From JANLIQ01 sp964358205 (GTDB lineage: Bacteria; Patescibacteriota; UBA1384; 2-12-FULL-50-11): a stretch of DNA of 64,000 nucleotides. Within the stretch, counting starts at the first letter, position 1, and every line of letters starts with the position of its first letter. The stretch spans positions 1 through 64,000 of the forward strand of contig CAYHNZ010000001.1 in the NCBI GenBank assembly GCA_964358205.1, read 5' to 3'. Both the position numbers and the translations under genes were made by a program. The notes below the pieces were generated by a model that was given only the letters and a program-made list of their open reading frames with translations, made no database searches and was not told the origin of the DNA. Shown here one piece after another: positions 27,497 to 36,421 of this stretch.

Positions 27497-30400
27497 ATGA
27501 TGGGTGGGAGGGGTTTTATAGGAGGGCGATTAATCCATTCCGGTCAAAAGTTTTGGCGAAGATTGTCGAGCCGACGGCGGGTAAATATTTTAATCGTAGT
27601 TGGAGTTTTAACACTGATTGTCGGTGGCTTACTTCGTAATGATTTTACGGCTCAAGAGATTGGCTCGAACGAAGCCCATAACGGTTTACCGCAACTACCG
27701 GCCGAACAAGGTGGACCGGTTATCTATCGCCCGAGCGAGAGCGTTTTGCCAGGCGAAACCCTTAACCTGACTGGCGGTAACTTTAGTGCCCAAGCGACGG
27801 CCGTGATCCAGTTGATCAACAACAACGGCACACGCGCCGCTAGCCGCGCCTTGACCCTCGAGAATCAGAGCGCTTTCTTAATTCAAGCCACCGTTCCTGC
27901 CGATTTGACACCCGGCCTCTGGTCGGTTTGGGTCGAACAAATTGTCGACAAGACATTGGTGGCCAGTAACGAAGTTTATATTAACGCCCCCGATGTGAGC
28001 CACTACCCAACTCCCGACGTTGCTCCGGGCGAGAGCCTTGCTATTTACGGTCGGAACCTCACAAAAGATAAAAACGACGCTAACGGTTACCGGCAAAGTG
28101 CGGTGGTTTTCAAACATAATGGAACAAGCCTGACGGCATCGGTAACGGGTGGCGATTGGTTCCATTTGGTTGTCAAAGCCCCAGCGGGATTGCAACCGGG
28201 TACCGACTACGATGTCTATGTCTCGAATGGTTTGGGTGGTGAGCTAGGCTTGATTAAAGCCCAAAGCGATAAGCCGCTCAAAGTGGTGGCCGCCGGGACA
28301 GCCGATACCTTGGGACTTGGCGTCAACTGGGCTCGCAAACTGGATTTCGTCAACGATGCATCCCGAACCTACAACGTTAAAACCGACCCGCGCCTTGCTC
28401 GTAAAGCCGTTGGTGACGGAGTAACCAACGATCGGCAAGCGATTCAAGAAGCCATTGACGCGGCCGCCGCTGGAGGTGGTGGAGTAGTCTACCTGCCGCA
28501 AAGTACCTACTACGTTAGTATTGGCACAAACGACACTATTGTTCTTCGTAGCAAGGTGGTTCTCAAGGGTGAAGGTACCGACAAGACGACGATTAAATAC
28601 GGCGTGCGGGATGTGAAGGACTTAAGCTATTTCTTGCGTTTTCAGGATATCGATAATGGTGCTGGTGGTTTAGCCGGTATTACAAGTTTGACAATTACCA
28701 ATATTAATCACGACAATAGTGATCCAAACTTAGATTTTGTCGGTGGCTCGGCTGGTATTAGTTTTGGTAACGCCGGTCAGACATTTATGACCAAAGTCAA
28801 ATACGATATGGGCCCGCATGATTTCGTCGGAAGCGAGTACTCAAGCCAGCTACTAATTAGTGACTCGGAGATGACCAGCCTCTACAGCTGGATCGGCCCA
28901 GCTTTTCGTTTTTCTGGGAAAAAGCCAAATGCCGAGATGTCGGCCGAGCGGAGTGCAAACTCCGGTTATTACAACCGATACAGCGGCAATACATTTACAT
29001 ACCTTAACGGCCGATTTTCTTTGTTTGAACAACAAGACTCGACTTTTGAAAATAATCAAGTCATTAGCGATGTCCGGGCCCAGCCGAACCTCCAAACCCA
29101 TAACACATGTTGTAGCGGAGGCGTCACCTTTAATTTTAGTAACTTCACCGCCCTGATCGGCAATACCGTCAAGACCGTCAACGGTATCAATCGGTTCGGT
29201 GTAAACGACAGAGAAGCCTTTGTGACCGAGAACCCCCTCGAAGGCTTGTGGCATATGGGTAGCGTCACCGACAGTACCGAAACCACCCTGACGGACAATA
29301 CCCAACAGTGGGAAGATGTCATCAACGGTCGTTGGCCAACCTATAATAACGGCCTTAGTTTCGGCCAGCCGCATAAACGTGGTGACGCTGCATACAATGC
29401 TAGTACCAACACCAACGGTGACGACTGGGACGGTGATGTCCCGCTTAAGCCGGGTAGCCGGCTTCAGCCGTGGGACCCGATCAGCATTCAGCGTTTGGTG
29501 GTGGCGATTACCGATGGAACTGGGCAGGGACAGTGGCGTTACATTACGGCCAACACCCCCACCACCCTTACTATTGACCGACCCTGGGACTTAAAGCCAG
29601 ACAGCACTAGCCAGTATAAAATTACCGTCCCGGTGACGATAGACGTGGTCATTGCCAAAAACACGATTGAGAACGCTAACGCCGGAATTATCCTTTATGA
29701 TGGGGGTATTCGAAACCTCATCGCTGACAACCGTGTCATTAATGCCGGCGAAGTGAGTATCTACGCTAAAGATATTCACAGCGGCTACAATCAACCCTCG
29801 TGCGATTTTATGGGGCGGATTATTGGCGATGACCCCTACTCGCCAACACGCGAATCTTTTCCTCGGGTGGAAAGCAATAACGTGCCGGCCGCTTTCCACG
29901 ACTGTTATCGCCTCGGCTTAGCCTGGGATAACGAGATAGTCGACAACACCAACGAGAATACCAACGGCAATTACCCGGCCCAGTTCTACGTCATAAATAA
30001 TAACTTTATTAACGGTAGCGACCATGACGAGCAGGATTATCTTACGGATGATTGCAACGGTGACGGTAAAGTTGATAGTGCTGACGCGGCTTGCAATAAT
30101 GATTACCGCAAAAATCTTCGGGCACCTTTCCATAACAATTCCATGTTTAATACGGTCTTGCGAGACAACAAAATCGTTGCCGGAGACAGATTGATGGACG
30201 GTAATTACTTATCTAAATTGCCAAATCGTTTTAATTATTTTAGTTTCGACTTCAGTTCCAAGGAACGTTACTACGTGTTGGCTGGTGGATCAGCTCAAGG
30301 ACTACTCCAGGAGACTGATGCCGCCAACAAGGCCGTCATCGGGACGATCTTAGACAATAATACCATCAGTAATATGGGTAACGGTTCAGATGATCAACCT

Positions 30401-31063
30401 TATATTTTCTCGTTGGGTACGAGCCAAACTACGCTCAAAAGTCTCGGTCAACCTTCGACCGCCTGCTACCGGATCAATCTCACCAAACCCCGTGGCGATC
30501 AATCGGCTGGAGGCCTAAATCTACTTTTCTTGGACGCGAATCGTCAAACCACAAACTACAAAACAAACCAACAGTATGTAGCTAGTCTGGGTAGCGAGCA
30601 AACCGATGCCATCGGTCGAGCAACAATTAACGATGCCGCTGCCAATTTCCTTTTGCGCTATCGTTACACAATTACCCAACGAGCTGATAACGGGGTAATC
30701 TGGCAGCAACATCACTGGGTACCAATTGACGCCAACCAGAAGTACACCACTTGGTATAAAGTGCCTGGCTATCTAGGCAAGAGAACCAACGGGGTATTGG
30801 CGAGCGCTCTTTTTGACCCGACTAAATGCGGCACAACCGGCGTTCTCGATTTGACTAAAGCAATTTTGGGAGACTTCAATAATGATAATCAAATCACCGA
30901 GGCCGACATCACGGTCGCCATCCAAGCCTACAACGGCACGACGGATAGCGCCGCTGCAAAAACAGCCCTCGGTGCCTACAACGACCTTTTGACAATTAAG
31001 GATTTGGCGGCGCTTATCAAAACCTTCAACACCTCCTCTAAAGGCGATCCTAACTCGCCGTAA
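27497..31063 (+). CDS. Exported pectate-lyase-like beta-helix protein with C-terminal dockerin
   Basis: 1188 residues. Basic N-terminus then signal anchor (VNILIVVGVLTLIVGGLL, about 28-45). An IPT/TIG- or Ig-like region (YRPSESVLPGETLNLTGGNF) repeats twice to about 260. The pectate lyase 3 superfamily start is DGVTNDRQAIQEAIDAAAA with GGVVYLPQSTYYV, followed by a long right-handed beta-helix rich in N-x-x-I/V turns. An EF-hand-like calcium loop DDCNGDGKVDSADAACNND sits near 856. The C-terminus is a type I dockerin: GDFNNDNQITEADITVAIQA and a second, degenerate loop (YNDLLTIKDLAALIKTF). Substrate is unknown; beta-helix proteins of this family include polysaccharide lyases, hydrolases and phage-tailspike-like proteins. 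Stop and next ATG overlap (TAATAATG), with a cohesin protein downstream. Confidence 0.85.
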   Translation: MMGGRGFIGGRLIHSGQKFWRRLSSRRRVNILIVVGVLTLIVGGLLRNDFTAQEIGSNEAHNGLPQLPAEQGGPVIYRPSESVLPGETLNLTGGNFSAQATAVIQLINNNGTRAASRALTLENQSAFLIQATVPADLTPGLWSVWVEQIVDKTLVASNEVYINAPDVSHYPTPDVAPGESLAIYGRNLTKDKNDANGYRQSAVVFKHNGTSLTASVTGGDWFHLVVKAPAGLQPGTDYDVYVSNGLGGELGLIKAQSDKPLKVVAAGTADTLGLGVNWARKLDFVNDASRTYNVKTDPRLARKAVGDGVTNDRQAIQEAIDAAAAGGGGVVYLPQSTYYVSIGTNDTIVLRSKVVLKGEGTDKTTIKYGVRDVKDLSYFLRFQDIDNGAGGLAGITSLTITNINHDNSDPNLDFVGGSAGISFGNAGQTFMTKVKYDMGPHDFVGSEYSSQLLISDSEMTSLYSWIGPAFRFSGKKPNAEMSAERSANSGYYNRYSGNTFTYLNGRFSLFEQQDSTFENNQVISDVRAQPNLQTHNTCCSGGVTFNFSNFTALIGNTVKTVNGINRFGVNDREAFVTENPLEGLWHMGSVTDSTETTLTDNTQQWEDVINGRWPTYNNGLSFGQPHKRGDAAYNASTNTNGDDWDGDVPLKPGSRLQPWDPISIQRLVVAITDGTGQGQWRYITANTPTTLTIDRPWDLKPDSTSQYKITVPVTIDVVIAKNTIENANAGIILYDGGIRNLIADNRVINAGEVSIYAKDIHSGYNQPSCDFMGRIIGDDPYSPTRESFPRVESNNVPAAFHDCYRLGLAWDNEIVDNTNENTNGNYPAQFYVINNNFINGSDHDEQDYLTDDCNGDGKVDSADAACNNDYRKNLRAPFHNNSMFNTVLRDNKIVAGDRLMDGNYLSKLPNRFNYFSFDFSSKERYYVLAGGSAQGLLQETDAANKAVIGTILDNNTISNMGNGSDDQPYIFSLGTSQTTLKSLGQPSTACYRINLTKPRGDQSAGGLNLLFLDANRQTTNYKTNQQYVASLGSEQTDAIGRATINDAAANFLLRYRYTITQRADNGVIWQQHHWVPIDANQKYTTWYKVPGYLGKRTNGVLASALFDPTKCGTTGVLDLTKAILGDFNNDNQITEADITVAIQAYNGTTDSAAAKTALGAYNDLLTIKDLAALIKTFNTSSKGDPNSP

Positions 31064-31065
31064 TA

Positions 31066-32280
31066 ATGCTACTCGGCGGAAAACGGCTAATTACATTGGG
31101 CTGTCTGCTAATTTTGGCGGTAGCTTACTCCGGCGACAGACTCTTAGCCAAAGATCTTCCCGGAGCGGGCGGCAATCAACAAGCCACCGTTAACGCTATT
31201 CTCGGTTTTAGCCAGGCCAGCTATACTGGCGCCGTTGGAACAAACACCTCAATCGATCTGGTTGTCAACAGCGGCAGTAACGGCTTGAGTATTGTCTCCG
31301 TCGCTATTAGCTATCCGGCCAACCTGCTCCGATTTATCGGTGCGGACTATGGAGGTTCCGCTTTTCCGACTACTGTTAGGGAGGCCGAAGACACCGCTGG
31401 AACGATCACTCTTTCCCGAGCCAATTTGAATAACGGAGGGTTTAGTGGTAGTCAGGGTTTGATAGCCCATCTTAACTTTACCCTCATTGCCCAAGGCTCG
31501 ACCTTAATCCAAATAAATCAAAATGCCTCCGATGTTCGCGACTATATCTTTGCCGAGAACGTTTTGGCCAGCGTCACTAGCGCCGCGGTAACTGTTACCC
31601 AGGCTGGCGGCGGTACGAGTAAAGGTCCGGGTGGCGGCACCGGCGGTGGAGGAGGGGGTGGTGGTAATGGTGGCGGAGGAAGTGGATCTGGTGGCAGTGG
31701 TGGAACCGGCAGTGGTAACACCGGTGGGAGTAGCGGTAGTACCACCACCGAAGAAGGCTCGTCAATATCAACGGACGGAAGTCAGTCAAACCCAGGCAAC
31801 CAGAGCAATCAAACCCAGAGCAATAAGAGAGCGACCAAGCCGGTCGTTACCACCTATCCCGACACCGATAACTTCCGCAATTTAGTAGTGAAGGCTCTGA
31901 CCAACCAGGCCATTATTAGCTGGGAAAGTCCGACTGCTTACACTTACGAGCTGAAGTATCAGCTAACGAACGGTCAAGCGATTGACGCCCAAACAATTCG
32001 CTCCGACCAACCCAACACTCTTTTCCAGGCGGTCATCTCCAATCTAGAAAGCTGTCGAAATTATGGTTTTACCATCACTCTTTTTGAGGAAAAAAAGACC
32101 GTCGAAATGCGCAACGACAGCTTCACCACCCTTGGTTGTAAATTTCTACTACCCGTCGATCCCGTGACTGGTCGACTGTCCTCTGTCACCAGCCTACTGA
32201 TTGCCATCGGTATAACGGCTCTAATAGGTCTAATCAGCTTTTTTACCATCTGGGCTGTCAAAATCTTTCACGGTCGATAA
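31066..32280 (+). CDS. Membrane-anchored cohesin-domain protein (scaffoldin-like)
   Basis: 404 residues. Signal peptide (ITLGCLLILAVAYSGDRLLA). Residues about 35-175 fit a cohesin jelly-roll: VGTNTSIDLVVNSGSNGLS, VAISYPANLLRFIG, and the late LIAHLNFTLIAQGSTLIQI strands that normally bind dockerin. A very Gly-rich flexible linker (about 180-225) and a Ser/Asn/Gln region follow. Then an Fn3-like domain (AIISWESPTAYTYELKY) and a C-terminal membrane helix (VTSLLIAIGITALIGLISFF) with a short basic tail. The upstream gene ends in a dockerin and the two reading frames are coupled, so this protein probably docks the beta-helix protein at the cell surface. Cohesin-dockerin recognition is established for cellulosomes; the pairing here is inference. 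Confidence 0.8.
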   Translation: MLLGGKRLITLGCLLILAVAYSGDRLLAKDLPGAGGNQQATVNAILGFSQASYTGAVGTNTSIDLVVNSGSNGLSIVSVAISYPANLLRFIGADYGGSAFPTTVREAEDTAGTITLSRANLNNGGFSGSQGLIAHLNFTLIAQGSTLIQINQNASDVRDYIFAENVLASVTSAAVTVTQAGGGTSKGPGGGTGGGGGGGGNGGGGSGSGGSGGTGSGNTGGSSGSTTTEEGSSISTDGSQSNPGNQSNQTQSNKRATKPVVTTYPDTDNFRNLVVKALTNQAIISWESPTAYTYELKYQLTNGQAIDAQTIRSDQPNTLFQAVISNLESCRNYGFTITLFEEKKTVEMRNDSFTTLGCKFLLPVDPVTGRLSSVTSLLIAIGITALIGLISFFTIWAVKIFHGR

Positions 32281-32281
32281 G

Positions 32282-32431
32282 ATGTACAAAGTATTTTATG
32301 GCTTGGCAGTTTTGGTGGCGTTGGCGCTGATAATTATCGGCGTCGTGGCTAGTCGCAAAAACGATAGCCCAACCAACGGCGACTCCTTTAACACCGACCA
32401 ACTCCAAGACGCTGAACAGAAAACCCCTTAG
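32282..32431 (+). CDS. Small single-pass membrane peptide (49 aa)
   Basis: ATG 32282 lies 1 nt after the cohesin-gene stop, giving 49 codons ending TAG 32431. The peptide starts MYKVFYG, has one helix (LAVLVALALIIIGVVA) and a polar tail ending DAEQKTP. The tight coupling with the cohesin gene and the clean signal-anchor pattern make it likely real. The family is unknown. It could be an accessory or assembly factor for the cohesin-dockerin complex. Confidence 0.6.
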   Translation: MYKVFYGLAVLVALALIIIGVVASRKNDSPTNGDSFNTDQLQDAEQKTP

Positions 32432-32615
32432 AGCCTGACAATAATCTAACCGCAACATCCAAACTAATAACAATACTACTTGCCGGTTAAAACAGCCCCA
32501 TTTCGTCTGCAAACCACTCATCCTTCCTCACCGTATCTCAATATGGTTCGTCGGTCTTCGTGGTTTTCGCTTGAAATGGGACAGTTTTTCCTCGGCATTA
32601 GATTTTGTCAGGCTC
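32431..32615. repeat. 185-bp element with nested terminal inverted repeats
   Basis: GAGCCTGACAATAATCTAA (32431-32449) pairs with TTAGATTTTGTCAGGCTC (32598-32615). Inside it AAAACAGCCCCATTTC (32489-32504) pairs with GAAATGGGACAGTTTT (32573-32588). No ORF lies within. It begins in the stop codon of the small membrane peptide, so it could be the 3' structure of that transcript, a MITE-like insertion or a structured RNA. Confidence 0.65.
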
Positions 32616-32779
32616 TTAAGGGCAAGGCTAAAGTTATAAGGCTAAAGTCTGAAGTAAGTGACAACTTTCAAGTATTAAGTAATTAGAACTTATTACCTAT
32701 TACTTACTTTGAACGGACCGCCATCCGCCAGCGGCGGTGAAAAGCGAGGGATAGCGACAAATAACTAATTGATCAGGTA
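32616..32779. repeat. Word repeats and CCGCC palindrome between element and vapC
   Basis: AGGCTAAAGTTATAAGGCTAAAGTCTGAAG belongs to the same word family as the 1-3 kb intergenic repeats (only key words quoted: GGCTAAAGTCTGAAG). It is followed by AGTAATTAGAACTTATTACC and the palindrome CCGCCATCCGCCAGCGGCGG with GAAAAGCGAG attached, a tail also seen in the tRNA inserts. Confidence 0.6.
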
Positions 32780-33190
32780 TCAGGCGATTTGCTCAATATG
32801 TAGAGCGTGAGCTTGTTTTAGCAATTTCTTGTCATAGCTGAATAATTTAGAAATACCTGCGTCCAACATTAGCTGTAGTATCAATGCATCATTCACGCCG
32901 GTGTTTAATTTTTGGCCCAGGTCAGCATAGCGTAAAGCGAAATCAATACTCGGTGAAGGCTCAACTAGGATTAGGCCTGGTAGTTTAGCGATTCTTTCCA
33001 CGGCCCTAACGATATCAGCATCGGGAGAGAGCTTTGATAAGACAAATAATACTTCCTCGATAATATGGTGCGAGGTTACAAGTTGCTCGTCATCATCTAC
33101 CAGTTTTTGAAGGAGTCCAATGGTTTGGGAATGGTTATCAGATGTTTCATCTAAGTAATAGACCAGCACATTAGCGTCTAGCAAAACCAT
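32780..33190 (-). CDS. vapC: PIN-domain toxin (VapC family)
   Basis: 136 residues. MVLLDANVLVYYLDE carries the first catalytic Asp. IIEEVLFVLSK supplies the conserved Glu, GVNDALILQL the third acidic position and KLFSYDKKLL the last Asp, the four-acid Mg2+ site of PIN ribonucleases. Known VapC toxins cleave tRNA or rRNA. The cognate antitoxin is probably the Phd/VapB gene at 33366, but a truncated second PIN reading frame lies between, so the present pairing is not certain. The stretch upstream of the ATG (GAAAGAAGTCC) lies in a 20-bp inverted repeat shared with the truncated copy. Confidence 0.85.
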   Translation of the reverse strand: MVLLDANVLVYYLDETSDNHSQTIGLLQKLVDDDEQLVTSHHIIEEVLFVLSKLSPDADIVRAVERIAKLPGLILVEPSPSIDFALRYADLGQKLNTGVNDALILQLMLDAGISKLFSYDKKLLKQAHALHIEQIA

Positions 33191-33357
33191 TGGACTTCTT
33201 TCATAACCCCTATTTGACAGCTTAACTGGGAGCGATTTTGAGCGAAAGGCACGATCTTGTGAGAAGGCATAGACACATCTACGCTGACGAGCAAATCGTG
33301 ACTTGTAGCCAAAGTCGCCAGTTGAGTTTGATCAATGGGGTTATGAAAGAAGTCCAT
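33178..33357 (-). pseudogene. Truncated PIN-toxin C-terminus following the antitoxin
   Basis: A 59-codon minus-strand frame starts 8 nt after the antitoxin stop. It reads MDFFHNPIDQTQLATLATSH then DLLVSVDVSMPSHKIVPFA. That is the C-terminal block of a VapC-type PIN domain (DPFD-like motif, ATA-like helix, D in the SVD strand). The N-terminal about 85 residues with the first acidic residues are missing, so it cannot be active. It looks like the original partner toxin of the antitoxin, reduced by deletion. Confidence 0.6.
33191..33356. repeat. Perfect 20-bp inverted repeat flanking a 126-bp segment
   Basis: TGGACTTCTTTCATAACCCC (33191-33210) is the exact reverse complement of 33337-33356. Each copy abuts a toxin start codon (33190 and 33357). 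The geometry would permit inversion of the intervening segment, or could record duplication during vapC decay. Confidence 0.75.
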
Positions 33358-33365
33358 TATTTGAG

Positions 33366-33605
33366 CTACTCGTATTTACTCTCGGCAAGCTCGTTGAGAT
33401 ATTCCGGGGTTAATGGCCGACCGGCTTTTTCCTGCAGACGAAAGCCTCCGCCAATAACCTTGCGACTTTTAGCTGTAATAGAAAGCGGTTCAAGACGAGC
33501 AATGGGTCTGCCCGCCTTGCCAATGACAATCCGCTCTCCATTAGCCGCCCTCTCAAGTAGCTTGGAAAAGTTTGTTTTCGCTTCGTGTACATTGATTACA
33601 TTCAT
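33366..33605 (-). CDS. vapB: Antitoxin of the Phd/YefM (VapB-type) family
   Basis: 79 residues. MNVINVHEAKTNFSKLLERA and GERIVIGKAGRPIARLEPL are the Phd/YefM DNA-binding N-terminus. The C-terminal ERL-like tail (LTPEYLNELAESKYE) is the toxin-binding part. It sits first in the operon behind a promoter overlapping a palindrome, the usual autoregulated toxin-antitoxin layout. The direct downstream toxin is truncated; an intact vapC follows 175 bp later. Confidence 0.85.
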   Translation of the reverse strand: MNVINVHEAKTNFSKLLERAANGERIVIGKAGRPIARLEPLSITAKSRKVIGGGFRLQEKAGRPLTPEYLNELAESKYE

Positions 33606-33611
33606 AACACT

Positions 33612-33640
33612 AGTCTAGTCGACTAAGTGGACTCTGTCAA
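33612..33640 (-). promoter_or_regulatory. vapB promoter with overlapping operator palindrome
   Basis: On the minus strand TTGACA (33635-33640) and TAGACT (33612-33617) are separated by 17 bp, and ATG follows 6 nt after the -10 box. The spacer contains the palindrome TAGTCGACTA, with ACTAGTCTAGTCGACTAAGT symmetric around it, a plausible VapB operator. Confidence 0.75.
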
Positions 33641-33696
33641 CAGCGACATTCAGTAATTTCGTAATTCTGTAATTCCCCGCTGTGACTGATTTAGGT

Positions 33697-33709
33697 TATT
33701 CTGGTATTG
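33697..33709 (+). promoter_or_regulatory. -10 box of the P-type ATPase gene, leaderless arrangement
   Basis: TATTCT at 33697-33702 is followed by 7 nt and ATG 33710. A TTG codon at 33707 in the same frame is disregarded. Confidence 0.45.
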
Positions 33710-36421
33710 ATGGTATCAACTCACCCAACCCATACTCGTCCAGTGTCGAAAGATTTTTGGTCGCAATCGAAGACCCAAGTCTTAACCGACTTGCGCAGTA
33801 ACGAGCATCACGGCTTAACCAACCAGGAGGCTCGCCGTCGGCTACTAACTCACGGCTACAATGAGCTTAATAAACCCGATCGACCGTCGCCGGTCAAACT
33901 GTTAATTCGCCAGTTTATTAGCCCGTTCGTCTATATATTACTAGCCGCCTCGGCAATCTCGTTCTACGAACGGCAGTGGACCGAGCTAGGGGTGATTCTG
34001 GTTGTTATCGTTGCCAACGGCATTATCGGTTTTTTGGAAGAATACCGAGCCGAACAAACCATCGGCAAATTACGGAGTATCCTTGCCCCCCAAGCCCGGG
34101 TTATTCGTGAATCGGTTGAGCAAAAAATTCCCGCCCGTTATTTAGTACCGGGCGACATTATTATCGTTGAAGCTGGTGATCGTGTTCCGGCCGATGCCCG
34201 GATACTTGAAGCTAGAAGTATGCGAGTTAATCAAGCGCCGTTAACGGGCGAATCGTTACCAGCTCACAAACGCGACACGATTATTGCGAGTGCCTCGGCT
34301 CTGCTCGATCGGGACAATATGCTTTATCTGGCCACCCTAGTTGTCTCCGGTCGAGGGGTGGCGGTGGTTTGTGCCACCGGTATGGGAACGGAATTGGGCA
34401 GTATCGCCCGGGAAGTTTCGGGTGTTAAAGAAGCGCCGAGCGATCTGCAAAAAAAGTTACAGGTCTTGGGTTCTGCCCTACTACTGGCCTCGGTTGTTCT
34501 GTCGGTAATTTCTTTTGTCATCGGCTTTGCCAACGGCGTGCCGATTCTTCAGATGTTTCGGACGACGCTCGCCCTGTTGGTTTCGGTCGTACCAGAAGGT
34601 CTGCCGATTGCCCTAACGGTAACGCTCTCGATCGGTTTAACTAGATTGTTTCATCGCCACAGTTTGATTCGCCAGCTCTCGGCCACCGAAACGCTGGGGA
34701 GTATCACAGTGCTGTGTGTCGACAAAACCGGCACCCTGACCGAAGGGGCAATGATGGTTGAAAAAATAGTTCTGCCCTCGGGCGAGTATTCCGTTTCGGG
34801 TCGAGGTTTCGATTTGTCGGGCTCGTTCTTTGAAGCTGAAAACAAGATCACGGCGACCAAAGTGCCCCAGCTAGATTTGATTTTGAAACTAGCTAGCCTG
34901 GCGACGATGTCATCGATTTCCAAGGACGACTTGCTGAAAAATCGGGCCAAACAATTAACCGATCCGACCGAAACAGCCTTGGCAGTGGTGGCGGCCAAAG
35001 CCGGATACTATGCCTTTGAGGAGGAGCGAGATTACCCAGAATTGCTGGAAATCCCTTTCGATCAAGAGCTTCGCTACTCGGCTTCAATTCATCAATTCGA
35101 TCATCACCACCGAATCATCGTTAAGGGCTCGCCAGAGCGATTAATCGCTCTTTGCGATTATGTGGCCGGGACCAAAAAACGGCGATTGCTAAAAACCGAC
35201 CGAGACAATTTATTGCGACAAGTCGACGAACTGGCAGGGGCGGGCTACCGGCTAGTGGCGCTCTCTTACGCTGATTACCCGGCCTCGGCCAGCATTAATG
35301 CCAGCCTGGCGAAAAATCTCACCTGGGTTGGCCTGCTAGCGCTGGCTGACCCGATTCGTCCCGAAGCCAAAAAAGCTATTAGCAACGCCCTAGATGCGGG
35401 CATCCGAACAGTGATGATTACTGGCGACCACCTCTTAACCGCCGCTCACATCGCCCGTAAACTTGGTCTGGATCTTCAGGGCGAGATCGTTCACGCCCAA
35501 GACCTGGCTGGACACGATTTGCCTAAGGTGGCAGTCATTGCGCGGGCGACCCCTAAAGACAAACTGCTGATTGTTGAACGACTTCAACGGCACGGAGATC
35601 GGGTGGCAATGACCGGCGACGGGGTAAACGACGCTCCGGCCTTGAAGAAATCTGACATCGGCGTTTCTATGGGTCGAGGCGGTAGCGACATCGCCGTTGA
35701 GGCATCGCATATGGTTCTGCTCGATGATAACATCACCGGCATCGTCTTCGCCGTCGCTGAAGGGCGGCTAATTTGGGAGAACATCAAAAAAGTGGTTTAC
35801 TACCTCGTTTCCACTAGTCTGGGGGAAATTCTAACGATTATTGGCGCCGTCTTACTCGGCTGGCCTCTACCTGTCCTGGCAGTGCAAATATTGTGGATGA
35901 ATTTGGTCACGGACGGGGTGACTTCGATGGCGCTCGCCGTAGAACCGGCCGAGGAGGATCTGATGAAGCGACCGCCCAGAAACCTGAAAGAGCCGATTCT
36001 GTCGAGCTCAACTTTTGGTCGAATGATGCTGGTATCGGTGGTGATGGCGTTGGGGGCGTTGTTTATTTTTGAGCGCTTCGCCAGTGACCTGGTTTACGCT
36101 CGGTCAGCGACACTGACGACGCTGGTCTTTTTTCAGCTCTTTAATTTATTTAACAGTCGTTCGGCGACGGCGTCCGTTTTCAAGATTAACTGGTTTGATA
36201 ATCGATGGCTTCTATTAATGTTTGGTGTCGCGACAACCTTGCAATTGGGCGTCCTTTACTGGCCGAGCGTCAGCGGTGTTTTGGGCTTGACGGCCCTGGA
36301 TTTACCGACGCTCGCTCTCTGTCTGGTGGTCTCTCTCTCGATTGTCTTAGTGGACGAGTTGCGTAAATTAGGGCGTATAATGATGCTGTCTTGGGCTAAA
36401 ACCCAAGCGGTGTTTAACTGA
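33710..36421 (+). CDS. P2-type cation-transporting ATPase
   Basis: 903 residues. The N-terminal cation-ATPase domain (GLTNQEARRRLLTHGYNELN) is followed by helices, the actuator motif TGESLPAHK (about 179), and VVPEGLPIALTVTLSIG in TM4. Then come the phosphorylation site CVDKTGTLTEG (about 337), nucleotide domain KGSPERL, and GDGVNDAPALKKSDIG (about 636). C-terminal helices complete a ten-TM P2 layout. The PEGLP motif is that of P2A Ca2+-type pumps, and no heavy-metal CPC motif is present. It probably exports Ca2+ or exchanges another cation. It overlaps the response-regulator start by one base (TGATG), so the two are co-translated. Confidence 0.9.
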   Translation: MVSTHPTHTRPVSKDFWSQSKTQVLTDLRSNEHHGLTNQEARRRLLTHGYNELNKPDRPSPVKLLIRQFISPFVYILLAASAISFYERQWTELGVILVVIVANGIIGFLEEYRAEQTIGKLRSILAPQARVIRESVEQKIPARYLVPGDIIIVEAGDRVPADARILEARSMRVNQAPLTGESLPAHKRDTIIASASALLDRDNMLYLATLVVSGRGVAVVCATGMGTELGSIAREVSGVKEAPSDLQKKLQVLGSALLLASVVLSVISFVIGFANGVPILQMFRTTLALLVSVVPEGLPIALTVTLSIGLTRLFHRHSLIRQLSATETLGSITVLCVDKTGTLTEGAMMVEKIVLPSGEYSVSGRGFDLSGSFFEAENKITATKVPQLDLILKLASLATMSSISKDDLLKNRAKQLTDPTETALAVVAAKAGYYAFEEERDYPELLEIPFDQELRYSASIHQFDHHHRIIVKGSPERLIALCDYVAGTKKRRLLKTDRDNLLRQVDELAGAGYRLVALSYADYPASASINASLAKNLTWVGLLALADPIRPEAKKAISNALDAGIRTVMITGDHLLTAAHIARKLGLDLQGEIVHAQDLAGHDLPKVAVIARATPKDKLLIVERLQRHGDRVAMTGDGVNDAPALKKSDIGVSMGRGGSDIAVEASHMVLLDDNITGIVFAVAEGRLIWENIKKVVYYLVSTSLGEILTIIGAVLLGWPLPVLAVQILWMNLVTDGVTSMALAVEPAEEDLMKRPPRNLKEPILSSSTFGRMMLVSVVMALGALFIFERFASDLVYARSATLTTLVFFQLFNLFNSRSATASVFKINWFDNRWLLLMFGVATTLQLGVLYWPSVSGVLGLTALDLPTLALCLVVSLSIVLVDELRKLGRIMMLSWAKTQAVFN

